From NCBI GenBank assembly GCA_019113675.1, contig DXHA01000010.1, positions 1 to 64,000 on the forward strand: a stretch of DNA of 64,000 nucleotides. The letters run 5' to 3'. This stretch comes from Candidatus Yaniella excrementigallinarum. Lineage in GTDB: Bacteria > Actinomycetota > Actinomycetes > Actinomycetales > Micrococcaceae. The position numbers were made by a program, and so were the translations under genes. The notes beneath the pieces are model-generated. The model searched no databases. It was not told the DNA's origin and saw nothing but the letters and a program-made list of their open reading frames with translations. The number at the start of each line of letters is the position of its first letter. Position 1 is the first letter of the stretch. This document shows positions 36,189 through 45,090 of this stretch, in pieces.

Positions 36189-37067
36189 CTAGCCTTTCTG
36201 TTTCGTGGCGATAATGGCGGAGAAGTCTTTACCAGAAGTCTCCTCCGAGTCGAATTCAGTGTACGCACGATAGGCAGCCAAGCCGAAGTCTGCCGGTGTG
36301 TCGGTGGCTTCAATAGCTTCACGAGCAAGTGTGAGATCTTTTGCCATCAGCCCGGTAGCAAAACCTGGTCGATAATCGTTTGACGCTGGAGAGGTAGGAA
36401 CTGGACCAGGTACGGGACAGTTGGTTGTAACCGACCAGGATTGGGCAGCCGAGGTCGACATGACATCATAGAGCGCCTGATGGCTCAATCCCAGATTCTC
36501 GCCAAGGCTGAACGCTTCAGCCGTTGCTATGGTATTGATAGCCAGCGCCATGTTGTTGACGATCTTGATTGCTTGACCGCTACCAGAATCTCCGGCATGC
36601 ACAATTTGACGTCCCATGACTTCAAAAAGCGGCCGGGCTGTGTCAAAGGCTTCCTGGCTGCCACCCACCATGAAGGTTAATGCGCCTTTTTCCGCCCCCG
36701 CCGTGCCTCCTGACACTGGAGCATCTAATGCAAGATGCCCGGCATCATGCGCCATTTCTGCTGCTTGGACTGCATCATCGACGGCGATGGTCGATGAATC
36801 GATAAACAGCGTACCCGGTGCAGCTGCAGCCAATAGCCCATCACGATAAGCAGCCAGGACATGCTCGCCGGCAGGAAACATGGTGATAACCACATCAGCG
36901 TCTTCGACCGTTTTGTTGGCAGAATCCGCTGGCATCACACCATGTTCTGTGGCAGCTTGAAGGGCCGCCTCGACGACATCAAAACCGGTTACGTTATAAC
37001 CAGCATCGACTAAGTTTCGGGCCATATGAGACCCCATATTCCCAAGACCGAGAAAAGCGATTTTCAT
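36189..37067 (-). CDS. mmsB: 3-hydroxyisobutyrate dehydrogenase
   Basis: NAD-dependent beta-hydroxyacid dehydrogenase of 292 residues that oxidises 3-hydroxyisobutyrate to methylmalonate semialdehyde. It has the N-terminal Rossmann motif FLGLGNMGSHMA, the substrate motif DAPVSGGTAGAEKG, and the catalytic Lys in GQAIKIVNN. AAGGA lies before the ATG. Its substrate is supplied by the hydrolase encoded just upstream and its product goes to MmsA, encoded by the first gene of the operon. Confidence 0.95.
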   Translation of the reverse strand: MKIAFLGLGNMGSHMARNLVDAGYNVTGFDVVEAALQAATEHGVMPADSANKTVEDADVVITMFPAGEHVLAAYRDGLLAAAAPGTLFIDSSTIAVDDAVQAAEMAHDAGHLALDAPVSGGTAGAEKGALTFMVGGSQEAFDTARPLFEVMGRQIVHAGDSGSGQAIKIVNNMALAINTIATAEAFSLGENLGLSHQALYDVMSTSAAQSWSVTTNCPVPGPVPTSPASNDYRPGFATGLMAKDLTLAREAIEATDTPADFGLAAYRAYTEFDSEETSGKDFSAIIATKQKG

Positions 37068-37080
37068 AATATGTCCTTAC

Positions 37081-38139
37081 TTAGTTCAAAGCCAAGTCCT
37101 CAACACCGTCAACGGGTTCAAAGAACGCCGCAACGGCTGTGTCTGTTACGTCGCTGAGGTGGGCAGGGTTCCATTGTGGGTTGCGGTCTTTATCTATAAT
37201 TTGGGCCCGAATACCTTCGGCCAAGTCATCGCCTTCTACAGCATGCATTGTAGTCCTCAAGTCTTGAACCAACACTTCGGCAAAATTAAGATCCTTAGCG
37301 CGGTTGATTGCTTCTAATGCGACCTTCAGACCCGTGGGCGAGTGTCGTTGCAAAGCTTTGAGTGCTTTTTTAGCCATCTCATTGTCTTGATCTGCAATAC
37401 TTTGGACACCGGAGATGATTTCTTCGACCGTCTCAGAGCCAAATGCGTAATTGATCCATGGGGATTCAGTGCTTAATAGCGATCCACCCGGCTGATCAAA
37501 GTCCGCAAGAGCTTCATCTACCTGGCCGGGATCGGTGATAGTTTGTAAGCGTTCGATCAATGCATTCACGTGATCATCCGGGACGTGAACGTCTGCCATA
37601 CCGGCATACACCGCATCCGGACCGGACACATGACTACCTGTCAACGCCATATATTTACCTACAGATTCCGGAGCGTTGGCCAGAAAATAGACCCCACCAA
37701 CGTCTGGGCTGAAGCCAATACCGACTTCAGGCATACCTAATTTTGTGGAATCTGTTGCTACTCGGTGTGATCCCGGCGAGGATATACCGACTCCCCCGCC
37801 CAGAACCAAACCGTTCATGATTGCGATGTACGGTTTTGGGTAATTATAGATTCGGTTATTAAGCGTGTATTCCTCGCGGAAGAAAGGAACCGCAGCCTGC
37901 AAATCATTATTGACAGCATTATCATGAATCGATACGACGTCCCCACCGGAGCACAATCCGCGATCACCTGCTCCTTGGACCAACACGGCGTGGACGTCGT
38001 CATTGGATTCAAATTCAGTTAGTGCGCGATCCAACTGGCCAATCATATCGTGGGTTAACGCGTTAACCGCTTTAGGGCGGTTCAGCGTGATCACGCCTAG
38101 GCTGCCCTCAACGGATGTCAAAATTTCATCTTGTGACAT
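37081..38139 (-). CDS. 3-hydroxyisobutyryl-CoA hydrolase
   Basis: Crotonase-fold thioesterase of 352 residues, longer than a hydratase, which releases CoA from 3-hydroxyisobutyryl-CoA. The diagnostic segments are QGAGDRGLCSGGDV, NGLVLGGGVGIS, and LGMPEVGIGFSPDVGG, with the Glu and Asp expected for this subfamily. The C-terminal extension is typical of the eukaryote-like HIBCH group. AAAGGA lies before the ATG. It sits eight bases after mmsA and 13 bases before mmsB. Confidence 0.94.
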   Translation of the reverse strand: MSQDEILTSVEGSLGVITLNRPKAVNALTHDMIGQLDRALTEFESNDDVHAVLVQGAGDRGLCSGGDVVSIHDNAVNNDLQAAVPFFREEYTLNNRIYNYPKPYIAIMNGLVLGGGVGISSPGSHRVATDSTKLGMPEVGIGFSPDVGGVYFLANAPESVGKYMALTGSHVSGPDAVYAGMADVHVPDDHVNALIERLQTITDPGQVDEALADFDQPGGSLLSTESPWINYAFGSETVEEIISGVQSIADQDNEMAKKALKALQRHSPTGLKVALEAINRAKDLNFAEVLVQDLRTTMHAVEGDDLAEGIRAQIIDKDRNPQWNPAHLSDVTDTAVAAFFEPVDGVEDLALN

Positions 38140-38147
38140 AGATTCCT

Positions 38148-39644
38148 TTACTGCAATGGCATGACGAAGCTGGCTTCTTCTTTAACTCCGGATGGCCAGC
38201 GCGACGTTACCGTTTTCGTACGGGTCACGAACTTAAATGCGTCGGCTCCATGCTGGTTAAGATCACCAAAACCTGAGGCTTTCCACCCACCAAAAGTGTA
38301 GTAGGCAATTGGCACAGGAATGGGTACGTTGACCCCGACCATCCCGACATTCACCCGACGAGTAAATTCACGAGCTGTATCACCGTCACGAGTAAAGATA
38401 GCCACGCCATTACCGTAGATGTTTTCGGATGGTAAGGCTAAGGCCTCTTCAAAATCATCAGCTCGGACAACGGTCAATACCGGACCGAAGATTTCATCGG
38501 CATAGATAGACATTTCTTTTGATGCGTGATCGAAGATAGTTGCACCAATATAAAACCCGTCTTCGTGGCCTTCGACGGCGACACCTCTACCATCTAGGAC
38601 TAATTCGGCACCCTCATCCACACCAGCTGCTATGGCATCTTCAATGCGTTGTTTAGCTTCGGCCGTGACAACAGGCCCAAAATCCGATGTTGGATCCAGC
38701 GACGGTCCAACCTTGAGTTCTTTAGCTCTTTCGACAAGCTTATTTACCAGTGCATCGGCAGTTTTTTTACCGACGGGCACTGCCACGGATAGGGCCATGC
38801 ACCGCTCGCCCGCTGCGCCAAATGCCGCACCAATTAAAGCATCGGCGGCTTGGTCTAAATCTGCATCTGGCATGATAATGGCATGGTTTTTTGCTCCACC
38901 GAAGCACTGCGCTCGTTTGCCGTTGGATGCAGCGGTGGTATAGATCGATTGCGCAATCGGGGTGGAACCAACAAATCCAACACTTTGGACTTCTGGATGA
39001 TCTAAGAGTGCATCGACCGCGACTTTATCACCATTGACTACTTGGAACACGCCGTCTGGCAAGCCCGCGTCTTGAAAAAGTTTGGCAAGCATCAACGGCA
39101 CCGATGGGTCACGTTCGGAAGGTTTCAAGATAAAAGCGTTACCTGCTGCCAGGGCTGGTCCAGCCTGCCATAGCGGAATCATCGCTGGGAAGTTAAAGGG
39201 TGAGATTCCTACGCATACGCCAAGGGGTTGGCGCATCGAGTAAGTGTCGATGCCGGTACCGGACTGATCGGAGAATTCACCTTTCATTAAGTGTGGTGCA
39301 CCCATGCAGAACTCGATGACCTCTAGGCCTCGCTGGACATCACCTTTGGCATCATCGTAGGTTTTGCCGTGTTCGTTCGATAACGCTTTTGCCAATTCAT
39401 CCATATTTTCGTGGCATAGATCCACGAAGCGGCCAAGAATGCGGGCGCGACGTTGCGCGTTAAGCGCCGCCCATTCAATCTGAGCTTTCGCTGCAATTGC
39501 TACAGCGTCATTTACCTCAGAAACGGCTGCCAACGGTAATTTAGCGGCAACTTCTCCTTTAGCCGGGTGATACACATCAGCAAAGCGTCCTGAGGTACCT
39601 TCCACTGAGGCACCGTTTATGAAGTGCGTGAGAGTTTGTGTCAT
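38148..39644 (-). CDS. mmsA: CoA-acylating methylmalonate-semialdehyde dehydrogenase
   Basis: Aldehyde dehydrogenase of 498 residues that converts methylmalonate semialdehyde, CoA and NAD to propionyl-CoA and CO2. The ALDH6 type is indicated by FGGAKNHAIIMPDAD and the catalytic Cys in AAGERCMAL, and by VGVNVPIPVPIAYYTFGGWK near the C-terminus. AAGGGA lies before the ATG. First gene of the operon mmsA, hydrolase, mmsB, hydratase, which covers the lower valine pathway. The propionyl-CoA could be used by the carboxylase encoded at 62610. Confidence 0.96.
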   Translation of the reverse strand: MTQTLTHFINGASVEGTSGRFADVYHPAKGEVAAKLPLAAVSEVNDAVAIAAKAQIEWAALNAQRRARILGRFVDLCHENMDELAKALSNEHGKTYDDAKGDVQRGLEVIEFCMGAPHLMKGEFSDQSGTGIDTYSMRQPLGVCVGISPFNFPAMIPLWQAGPALAAGNAFILKPSERDPSVPLMLAKLFQDAGLPDGVFQVVNGDKVAVDALLDHPEVQSVGFVGSTPIAQSIYTTAASNGKRAQCFGGAKNHAIIMPDADLDQAADALIGAAFGAAGERCMALSVAVPVGKKTADALVNKLVERAKELKVGPSLDPTSDFGPVVTAEAKQRIEDAIAAGVDEGAELVLDGRGVAVEGHEDGFYIGATIFDHASKEMSIYADEIFGPVLTVVRADDFEEALALPSENIYGNGVAIFTRDGDTAREFTRRVNVGMVGVNVPIPVPIAYYTFGGWKASGFGDLNQHGADAFKFVTRTKTVTSRWPSGVKEEASFVMPLQ

Positions 39645-39883
39645 TTATTCCCTTCCAACATGGCTCAGCCGTAGAAGATAATCCGCGGTCCACCAGTGTT
39701 TGCGTTGTTACAGCTAAGAAATTGGCTGCAACGGTTAGGCCTAATATGCCATCCTAATAGTGTCCTTGACCACACTTGAACATATTTTATTGCTAGCGTT
39801 TACTTCACAACTACTGTGCGGCTATGCACAGGTGCTGACTAGCTGTTGCGCATCGAGTGGTAGGCACTTGTCCGAGCGCAGCC

Positions 39884-39889
39884 TAGACT
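39884..39889 (+). promoter_or_regulatory. candidate -10 element giving a leaderless transcript
   Basis: TAGACT at 39884-39889 is six bases before ATG 39896 of the methyltransferase, and no ribosome site is visible. Transcription would start at or next to the ATG. Confidence 0.35.
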
Positions 39890-39895
39890 GTGGGC

Positions 39896-40585
39896 ATGTC
39901 CAATCAAGAGTTTGCTTCTGTACCAGATTCTGCACAGACCTTTTTTCTCTCCCCCACTTCCAAAGCTGGTCCTGAAGGGGAGATAAATAAGTGGCGTGCA
40001 GCTATGCAAAACCCTGAGCACTCCCAACGCTACGCCCAACGTTGGGAGCGGATTGAAGCAGCCGGCAATGATATCCATGGTGAAGCCAGAGCTATCGACG
40101 CCATGGCGCAGCGTAAATCCACTATTTTAGATGCCGGTTCGGGCAATGGACGGTTAGCCGGCTACTTAGCCCGAGCTGGACACAAGGCAATGGGAATAGA
40201 TCTTGACCCGTATTTAGTAAACGTGGCCAACACGAAATATCCCGAGGCTACCTTTGAGGTTGCAGACCTTGCCGATTTCGCTTTATACGACACCCACGGT
40301 GCGTTGAGAACTTTCGACATAGTCGTGTCGGCAGGGAATGTGCAGGCCTTCTTAGCCGCTTGGGAACGTATCCCAACGCTTCAAAATATCGCTGCCCATA
40401 TGCACGGGTCATCACGCTTCGTGACTGGTTTTCAACTGGGGCGCGGTTATTCCGCAAAGCAATTCACCACTGACGCCGAGGCTGCAGGGCTCGAAGTGTT
40501 CCAGCGGTTTGGTACCTGGCAGTTTGACCCATTTGAAGAATCCAGTGATTTTTTGTTAGCTATCCTACGATTAAAGGGCGCCTAA
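39896..40585 (+). CDS. class I SAM-dependent methyltransferase
   Basis: Soluble methyltransferase of 229 residues with unknown acceptor. Motif I is ILDAGSGNGRLAGYLA (about 78-93) followed by the acidic GIDLDP at the end of strand 2. The middle part has VADLADF and an FDIVVSAGNVQAF strand 4 motif, typical of the Methyltransf_25/11 type. The frame opens with a GTG at 39890, but ATG 39896 fits a leaderless start. It is transcribed away from mmsA, with the MFS gene 71 bases downstream. Confidence 0.88.
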   Translation: MSNQEFASVPDSAQTFFLSPTSKAGPEGEINKWRAAMQNPEHSQRYAQRWERIEAAGNDIHGEARAIDAMAQRKSTILDAGSGNGRLAGYLARAGHKAMGIDLDPYLVNVANTKYPEATFEVADLADFALYDTHGALRTFDIVVSAGNVQAFLAAWERIPTLQNIAAHMHGSSRFVTGFQLGRGYSAKQFTTDAEAAGLEVFQRFGTWQFDPFEESSDFLLAILRLKGA

Positions 40586-40656
40586 TTTTCTGATTCGCAG
40601 GCGCACTCGGATCATCCTAGAATCGTCCCGTCACTTCCTACCGATAGAAAGCTTCT

Positions 40657-41835
40657 GTGCCGAACGCAAATAATCTTCCCACCCCACATCGTACGCTTAC
40701 TCGCCAATTATGCGGGGTTATGTGGGTTGTTCTATTTGGGTTTGGCACGTTTTTCCTTAACTATGCAACGCTTGTGCCTGTCGGAGAGGGCATGGGATTA
40801 ACAACCGTTACTGCCGGTTCGATTTTGACCATCATGATGGTCGCGGTAGTTGGTGTGCAACCGGTTGCCTCGATATTGAACTCGCGATTCGGGCCACGTC
40901 ATGCACTTGGTATAGCCCTAATCCTACAGGGCATCAGCAATATCGTTGGATTAGTTGATGGTTCTCCAATAGCAGTTCTTTTGACAGCAAGTATTATCGG
41001 TGGTCTGGGTTTTGGCGTCCTGGTAGTTAGTGGTACTGCAGTAGTTCCTTCAACTGTCGTGCCAAGCCGGTTGGGGCGAGCACTCGGCTACTTTGGTGCT
41101 ACAACTGCCGGTGCCACAGCGCTCGGGGCCCCGACTGGTCTCTGGCTTATCGAAGTTATACCACCTGTTGGTTTGCGCTGGGTAGGTTGTGTGTTGATTG
41201 TGGTGGCATTACCTGCGTTATTGCTTATTCCCAAAACACAGCGAAGCCTAGAAAGTTCTGCATCAGAATACTCAACTGAGAACACCGGCAATTTGACGGG
41301 ACGACGCTTCAGTGGTCTTGTAATCGTCTTATTACCGGTGGCTATAGCAATGACCGCTTTTGGCTTAATTCTGGCATTTGGGCCGTTGGATAATAAAACT
41401 TCAGCCGCCGAGTTCATAGTCACCATGCAAGTACTTGCCATCATTGGGCGGTTTTTGGCCAGCTCTGCTCTGGACCACCGTACTGGTAAAAGTGTCATGG
41501 TGGGGGCTATTATCTTGGCTCTTATAGGTTTAGCCTCGACGGCGCTTTTGTCTGGCGGCTTGGAGCTTTATCTTGCAATGGTGGTATTAGGCTTCGGTAT
41601 TGGTTCGATACAAGCTGCCAGTCTTGTGTTGTGTTTTGAGCAGGCAGGTAATGCTAACCACGGCAGTGTTGCGTGGAATATGACCTTTGATATTGGTCTA
41701 GGTTTTGCGGGGTTGGTAGGCGGCTTCGGGTTCACCTATTGGGGGGCGGCTGCCACCTACGGGGTGTGCGCTACTGCTTTATTGCTAACCGGGATGTTAT
41801 TCGTGATGTATTTCCGTGGGCAACGACGGGTCTAG
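40657..41835 (+). CDS. MFS transporter
   Basis: Major facilitator superfamily permease of 392 residues with about twelve hydrophobic helices. The first loop contains the short motif SRFGPRHALG, which corresponds to the family motif A between helices 2 and 3. Small and hydrophobic residues dominate, and no substrate-specific signature is recognised. The GTG start at 40657 has GAAAG upstream. It lies downstream of the methyltransferase and converges on a GNAT gene with a 15-base gap. Confidence 0.9.
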   Translation: MPNANNLPTPHRTLTRQLCGVMWVVLFGFGTFFLNYATLVPVGEGMGLTTVTAGSILTIMMVAVVGVQPVASILNSRFGPRHALGIALILQGISNIVGLVDGSPIAVLLTASIIGGLGFGVLVVSGTAVVPSTVVPSRLGRALGYFGATTAGATALGAPTGLWLIEVIPPVGLRWVGCVLIVVALPALLLIPKTQRSLESSASEYSTENTGNLTGRRFSGLVIVLLPVAIAMTAFGLILAFGPLDNKTSAAEFIVTMQVLAIIGRFLASSALDHRTGKSVMVGAIILALIGLASTALLSGGLELYLAMVVLGFGIGSIQAASLVLCFEQAGNANHGSVAWNMTFDIGLGFAGLVGGFGFTYWGAAATYGVCATALLLTGMLFVMYFRGQRRV

Positions 41836-41850
41836 CCCGTAAATTCGAGG

Positions 41851-42705
41851 TTATGCATCAGTAGCCCAGATGGTTGATTCGTGTTCGACTATGGCAGTGT
41901 CAGATTCAATGGCCTTGTCAACCAGTTGGTTAATCACCGTGGTTGAATTGTCTATTTCGATAGCGACACTACGATACTCTCCGGCAGTTGCTAGTAGGGC
42001 TTGCACGTGCGCGGTAGGGTCCGGATAACTCGGATCGTAACCGACTACTATGTCTACAACGTTTGGGACCGGCCCAGGATAAGCAATAAGAAAACCGGTG
42101 ATCTCCCGGTCTTGTCGTGTAACAAATGCCTGTTCTGCCCCGGTCTGCGGAGCAAGCAGTAATTGTTGAGCTTGCGTCAGGCTTAACTGAGACGGATCCC
42201 AATCGTGTGTAGCGTTGTAGTATTCGGCAACTACTTTAGATAGTTCCACTGATCCGGTAGCTATTTCTTGGACACCGATATCAGTGGGTTCATACGAGTT
42301 GGCTGCCAGGATGACCCGTTGGGAGTGTTGAATAGGCGAAAAACCCCGATGAGCCAACCATGCAGCAGTATCCGCGTCACCGGTTACTGAGCGAGTTTTC
42401 AACGCCGTTTGCTCGGGAAGATGTTCCAAAAGTCGATTGAACAGTTCCGTTGCAATACCGCGTTGGCGTTGCAGCGGGGCGGTTTCTATAAAACACCAGA
42501 GCCGTTGTGGGTGTAGAGCTTGGGTCCGAATCGCCCCGGCTGCAACCGGGATGCCATCGTCAACAGCTACTAGTCCGACGCCGAAGGGTTCCTGGGTCGA
42601 GGGTCCTAATATGGCGCGGTCGTAGTGGTGCTGCGCATTTGCTGGGTCTCCAAAGAGTTCCAGTAGACGAAGGTCATCGCCGTCTCGCCAGTCGCGGATG
42701 TGCAT
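41851..42705 (-). CDS. GNAT-family acetyltransferase
   Basis: Protein of 284 residues with an N-terminal GNAT domain (residues 1-140): FIETAPLQRQRGIATELFNRLL carries the acetyl-CoA loop (Q-x-x-G-I-A) and DADTAAWLAHRGFSP the end of the fold. The second half resembles another, weaker GNAT-like domain (EFVVGYDPSYPDPTAHVQALL), so this may be a tandem-domain enzyme. Substrate unknown. Its start directly abuts the glyS stop, so it is read from the same leftward transcript. Confidence 0.85.
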   Translation of the reverse strand: MHIRDWRDGDDLRLLELFGDPANAQHHYDRAILGPSTQEPFGVGLVAVDDGIPVAAGAIRTQALHPQRLWCFIETAPLQRQRGIATELFNRLLEHLPEQTALKTRSVTGDADTAAWLAHRGFSPIQHSQRVILAANSYEPTDIGVQEIATGSVELSKVVAEYYNATHDWDPSQLSLTQAQQLLLAPQTGAEQAFVTRQDREITGFLIAYPGPVPNVVDIVVGYDPSYPDPTAHVQALLATAGEYRSVAIEIDNSTTVINQLVDKAIESDTAIVEHESTIWATDA

Positions 42706-44082
42706 CTAGACTCCCAGGTGTTCCGATAGGTAGCTTTCAACTTTGTCTAGCGAAACGCGTTCTTGTGCCATGGTGTCACGGTCTCGGACCGTGACAGCGT
42801 TATCGTCCAAAGAGTCAAAGTCAAAGGTCACGCAGTAAGGAGTTCCGATTTCATCGTGACGGCGGTAACGTCGCCCGATCGCACCGGCATCGTCGTAGTC
42901 AACGTTCCAGCGCTTACGTAAGGCGGCAGCTAGATTATTTGCTGGTTCTGCTAACTCACTCTTCTTCGACAGCGGTAAGACTGCGGCTTTCACCGGAGCC
43001 AAACGAGGATCCAAACGTAGGACAGTCCGTTTTTCGGTACCACCTTTAGTATTCGGCGCTTCGTCTTCCGAATACGCATCTACTAAGAAAGCCATAAGTG
43101 ATCTAGTCAGGCCCCACGATGGTTCGATGACGTAGGGGGTATACCGCTCACCGGTGGCCTGATCGAAGTATTGCATCTTGGTTCCAGAACCTGCTGTGTG
43201 GTTGGACAGATCGTAGTCACCGCGGTTAGCGATACCCATAAGTTCGCCCCAGTCGCCACCAGCAAAACCGAATTTGTATTCTAAATCGATAGTCACCGAA
43301 GAGTAGTGAGCCCGCTCTCCGTCTGGCACATTGTATTGACGCAAGTTATCCGGATTGATGCCTAAGTCAAAGAACCATTGTTGGGCTTGGTCTACCCAGG
43401 TTTCAAACCATTGGTCGGCGTCTGTCGGTGGGATGAAAAACTGGATTTCCATCTGTTCGAATTCACGCGTGCGGAAGATAAAGTTCCCGGGCGTGATTTC
43501 GTTACGGAAGGCCTTACCGATCTGGGCAATACCGAATGGTGGTTTTTTGCGTGATGTATTCATCACATTCAAAAAGTTCAAGTACATACCCTGGGCGGTT
43601 TCTGGTCGCAGATAGTGGAGGCCCTCTTCGTCAGCAACAGGTCCAAGGAAAGTGCGTACCAGTCCAGAAAACGTACGTGGCTCAGTCATTTTTCCGCGGG
43701 TGCCGCAGTTGGGGCAAGCAAGCTCAGAAAGTTCAGGCGTGCGCCCGTGTTTTTCTTCGAATGCTTCGACTAGGTGATCATGACGAGCCCGATGGTTACA
43801 CACGGTGCATTCGGACAGCGGATCAACGAATGTCTCGACGTGACCGGAAGCCTCCCAGACTTGGCGTGGCAGGATAATAGACGAGTCCAGCCCAACCATG
43901 TCGCCACGACCTCGAACAAAGGTATTCCACCACTGTGATTTGATGTTTTCTTTGAGTTCGACGCCTAGTGGGCCGTAGTCCCACGCCGAGCGTGAACCGC
44001 CGTAAATCTCGCCGGCTTGGAATACGAATCCGCGACGTTTTGCCAGGTTCGTAACCTGGTCGAGCGTGGACGGTTGTGCCAT
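42706..44082 (-). CDS. glyS: glycyl-tRNA synthetase (dimeric type)
   Basis: Class IIa synthetase that charges tRNA-Gly. 458 residues, the single-chain archaeal/eukaryal-like type found in Actinobacteria, not the two-subunit form. Motif 2 lies in [21 protein letters not shown], the Gly-specific EIQFF follows, and the [14 protein letters not shown] motif 3 region is present. A Cys-x2-Cys zinc-type pair (CTVCN and CPNCG) sits in the insertion. It is divergent from the S4-domain gene, with about 110 bases between them. Confidence 0.96.
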   Translation of the reverse strand: MAQPSTLDQVTNLAKRRGFVFQAGEIYGGSRSAWDYGPLGVELKENIKSQWWNTFVRGRGDMVGLDSSIILPRQVWEASGHVETFVDPLSECTVCNHRARHDHLVEAFEEKHGRTPELSELACPNCGTRGKMTEPRTFSGLVRTFLGPVADEEGLHYLRPETAQGMYLNFLNVMNTSRKKPPFGIAQIGKAFRNEITPGNFIFRTREFEQMEIQFFIPPTDADQWFETWVDQAQQWFFDLGINPDNLRQYNVPDGERAHYSSVTIDLEYKFGFAGGDWGELMGIANRGDYDLSNHTAGSGTKMQYFDQATGERYTPYVIEPSWGLTRSLMAFLVDAYSEDEAPNTKGGTEKRTVLRLDPRLAPVKAAVLPLSKKSELAEPANNLAAALRKRWNVDYDDAGAIGRRYRRHDEIGTPYCVTFDFDSLDDNAVTVRDRDTMAQERVSLDKVESYLSEHLGV

Positions 44083-44193
44083 GGAGGTATCACTTTCCGT
44101 TATCGAAGAAGTATAGATTGTTGTGATCAGGAGCTGACCTGCACCTAGTTTAGGATAGTCGAAACTTTAGCGCTGGTGGGTGACAATGGATGT

Positions 44194-44424
44194 ATGAGTT
44201 CTGCTTCTGAAACCCTCTTTATCCGTGACGAGATGATCCGACTTGGACAGGCTCTAAAGCTAGCGAACATAGTCGAAGATGGCGTGGATGCTCGCGACGT
44301 CATTATTAGTGGAGACATCTTAGTCAATGATCAAACAGAAACCCGCCGAGGACGGCAATTATTTGCCGGAGATGTGATTACCATCGCTCAGCTAGATCTT
44401 GATGTCATCATTGCCACAGAATAA
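44194..44424 (+). CDS. small S4-domain RNA-binding protein
   Basis: Protein of 76 residues made almost entirely of an S4 RNA-binding domain, similar to YbcJ/YaaA-type proteins. It shows IRLGQALKLANIVEDGVDA, then ISGDILVNDQTETRRGRQL and the closing hydrophobic strand. The domain binds structured RNA; the target is unknown. Frame opens at a GTG at 44176, but ATG 44194 fits the family. A GACAAT element about ten bases upstream suggests a leaderless message. It stands alone and converges on the hydrolase gene. Confidence 0.88.
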   Translation: MSSASETLFIRDEMIRLGQALKLANIVEDGVDARDVIISGDILVNDQTETRRGRQLFAGDVITIAQLDLDVIIATE

Positions 44425-44429
44425 GCAAG

Positions 44430-45086
44430 CTAGCTTCCAGACACGGTTTCGTGAACATGCTTTTCAATAAAATTCACGAGGTGACCAATTTCATCCGGGT
44501 GGATCCCGTGGCCAACTCCGTTGTAGGTACGTTCTTCAAGCTGGACTCGCGGCCGTAGCCAATTTCCGGTTTCGGCAATACGATCGCTTGATACAATCGG
44601 GTCAGCTGGATCATATCCCCAGAAAAGCGGTGGTTGTGTTTTGGCAACCTGGGCGTCGTCAAAAAGTGATTCGAGCTCTGGGGCACCTGTGGTGTCGACA
44701 ATAAATCCGGACAGCCCGATAACAGTGGTATAGGCTTCTGGGTGTATACGCATTAACGACGTTGCCATCGCCATACCTTGTGAAAACCCTAGTAGTGACA
44801 CGCTTCGGTAGTCCTTCGCCACGGATTGGACCCATTCGTCAAGTTGTATCACTGCTTTTTTAACATCATCAGCGTTGGCGTCCAGCTCAGTCGATATTGG
44901 GAACCAGCAATACCCTCCAAAATGTTCGGGCAATTTTTTTGGTGCCTGCACGCTAGCGATCGTGTATCGGTCGTCAAAGTAATTACCCAGAGGAAACAGA
45001 TCATTTTCATCTGCTCCGAATCCGTGAAGAAATACCAACAGATCGGAATCCGGGCGGGGTGCTTCGTGCGACCAGCGAATATGCAT
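44430..45086 (-). CDS. alpha/beta hydrolase (phospholipase/carboxylesterase type)
   Basis: Serine hydrolase of 218 residues of the acyl-protein thioesterase/carboxylesterase subgroup. Early HGFGADENDLFPLG is typical, the nucleophile is in LLGFSQGMAMA (about residue 102), the Asp is in the WGYDPADPIV region, and the His in YNGVGHGIHPDE. The substrate is unknown. It starts four bases after the metX stop, so it is the third gene of the SAM-riboswitch-controlled metY-metX transcript; whether it has a role in sulfur metabolism is unclear. Confidence 0.9.
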   Translation of the reverse strand: MHIRWSHEAPRPDSDLLVFLHGFGADENDLFPLGNYFDDRYTIASVQAPKKLPEHFGGYCWFPISTELDANADDVKKAVIQLDEWVQSVAKDYRSVSLLGFSQGMAMATSLMRIHPEAYTTVIGLSGFIVDTTGAPELESLFDDAQVAKTQPPLFWGYDPADPIVSSDRIAETGNWLRPRVQLEERTYNGVGHGIHPDEIGHLVNFIEKHVHETVSGS

Positions 45087-45090
45087 ACGT

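Noticed and set aside
39755-39785. Direct repeat of CCTAATA upstream of mmsA
   Set aside because: Only two short copies exist, with no further pattern or link to promoter elements.
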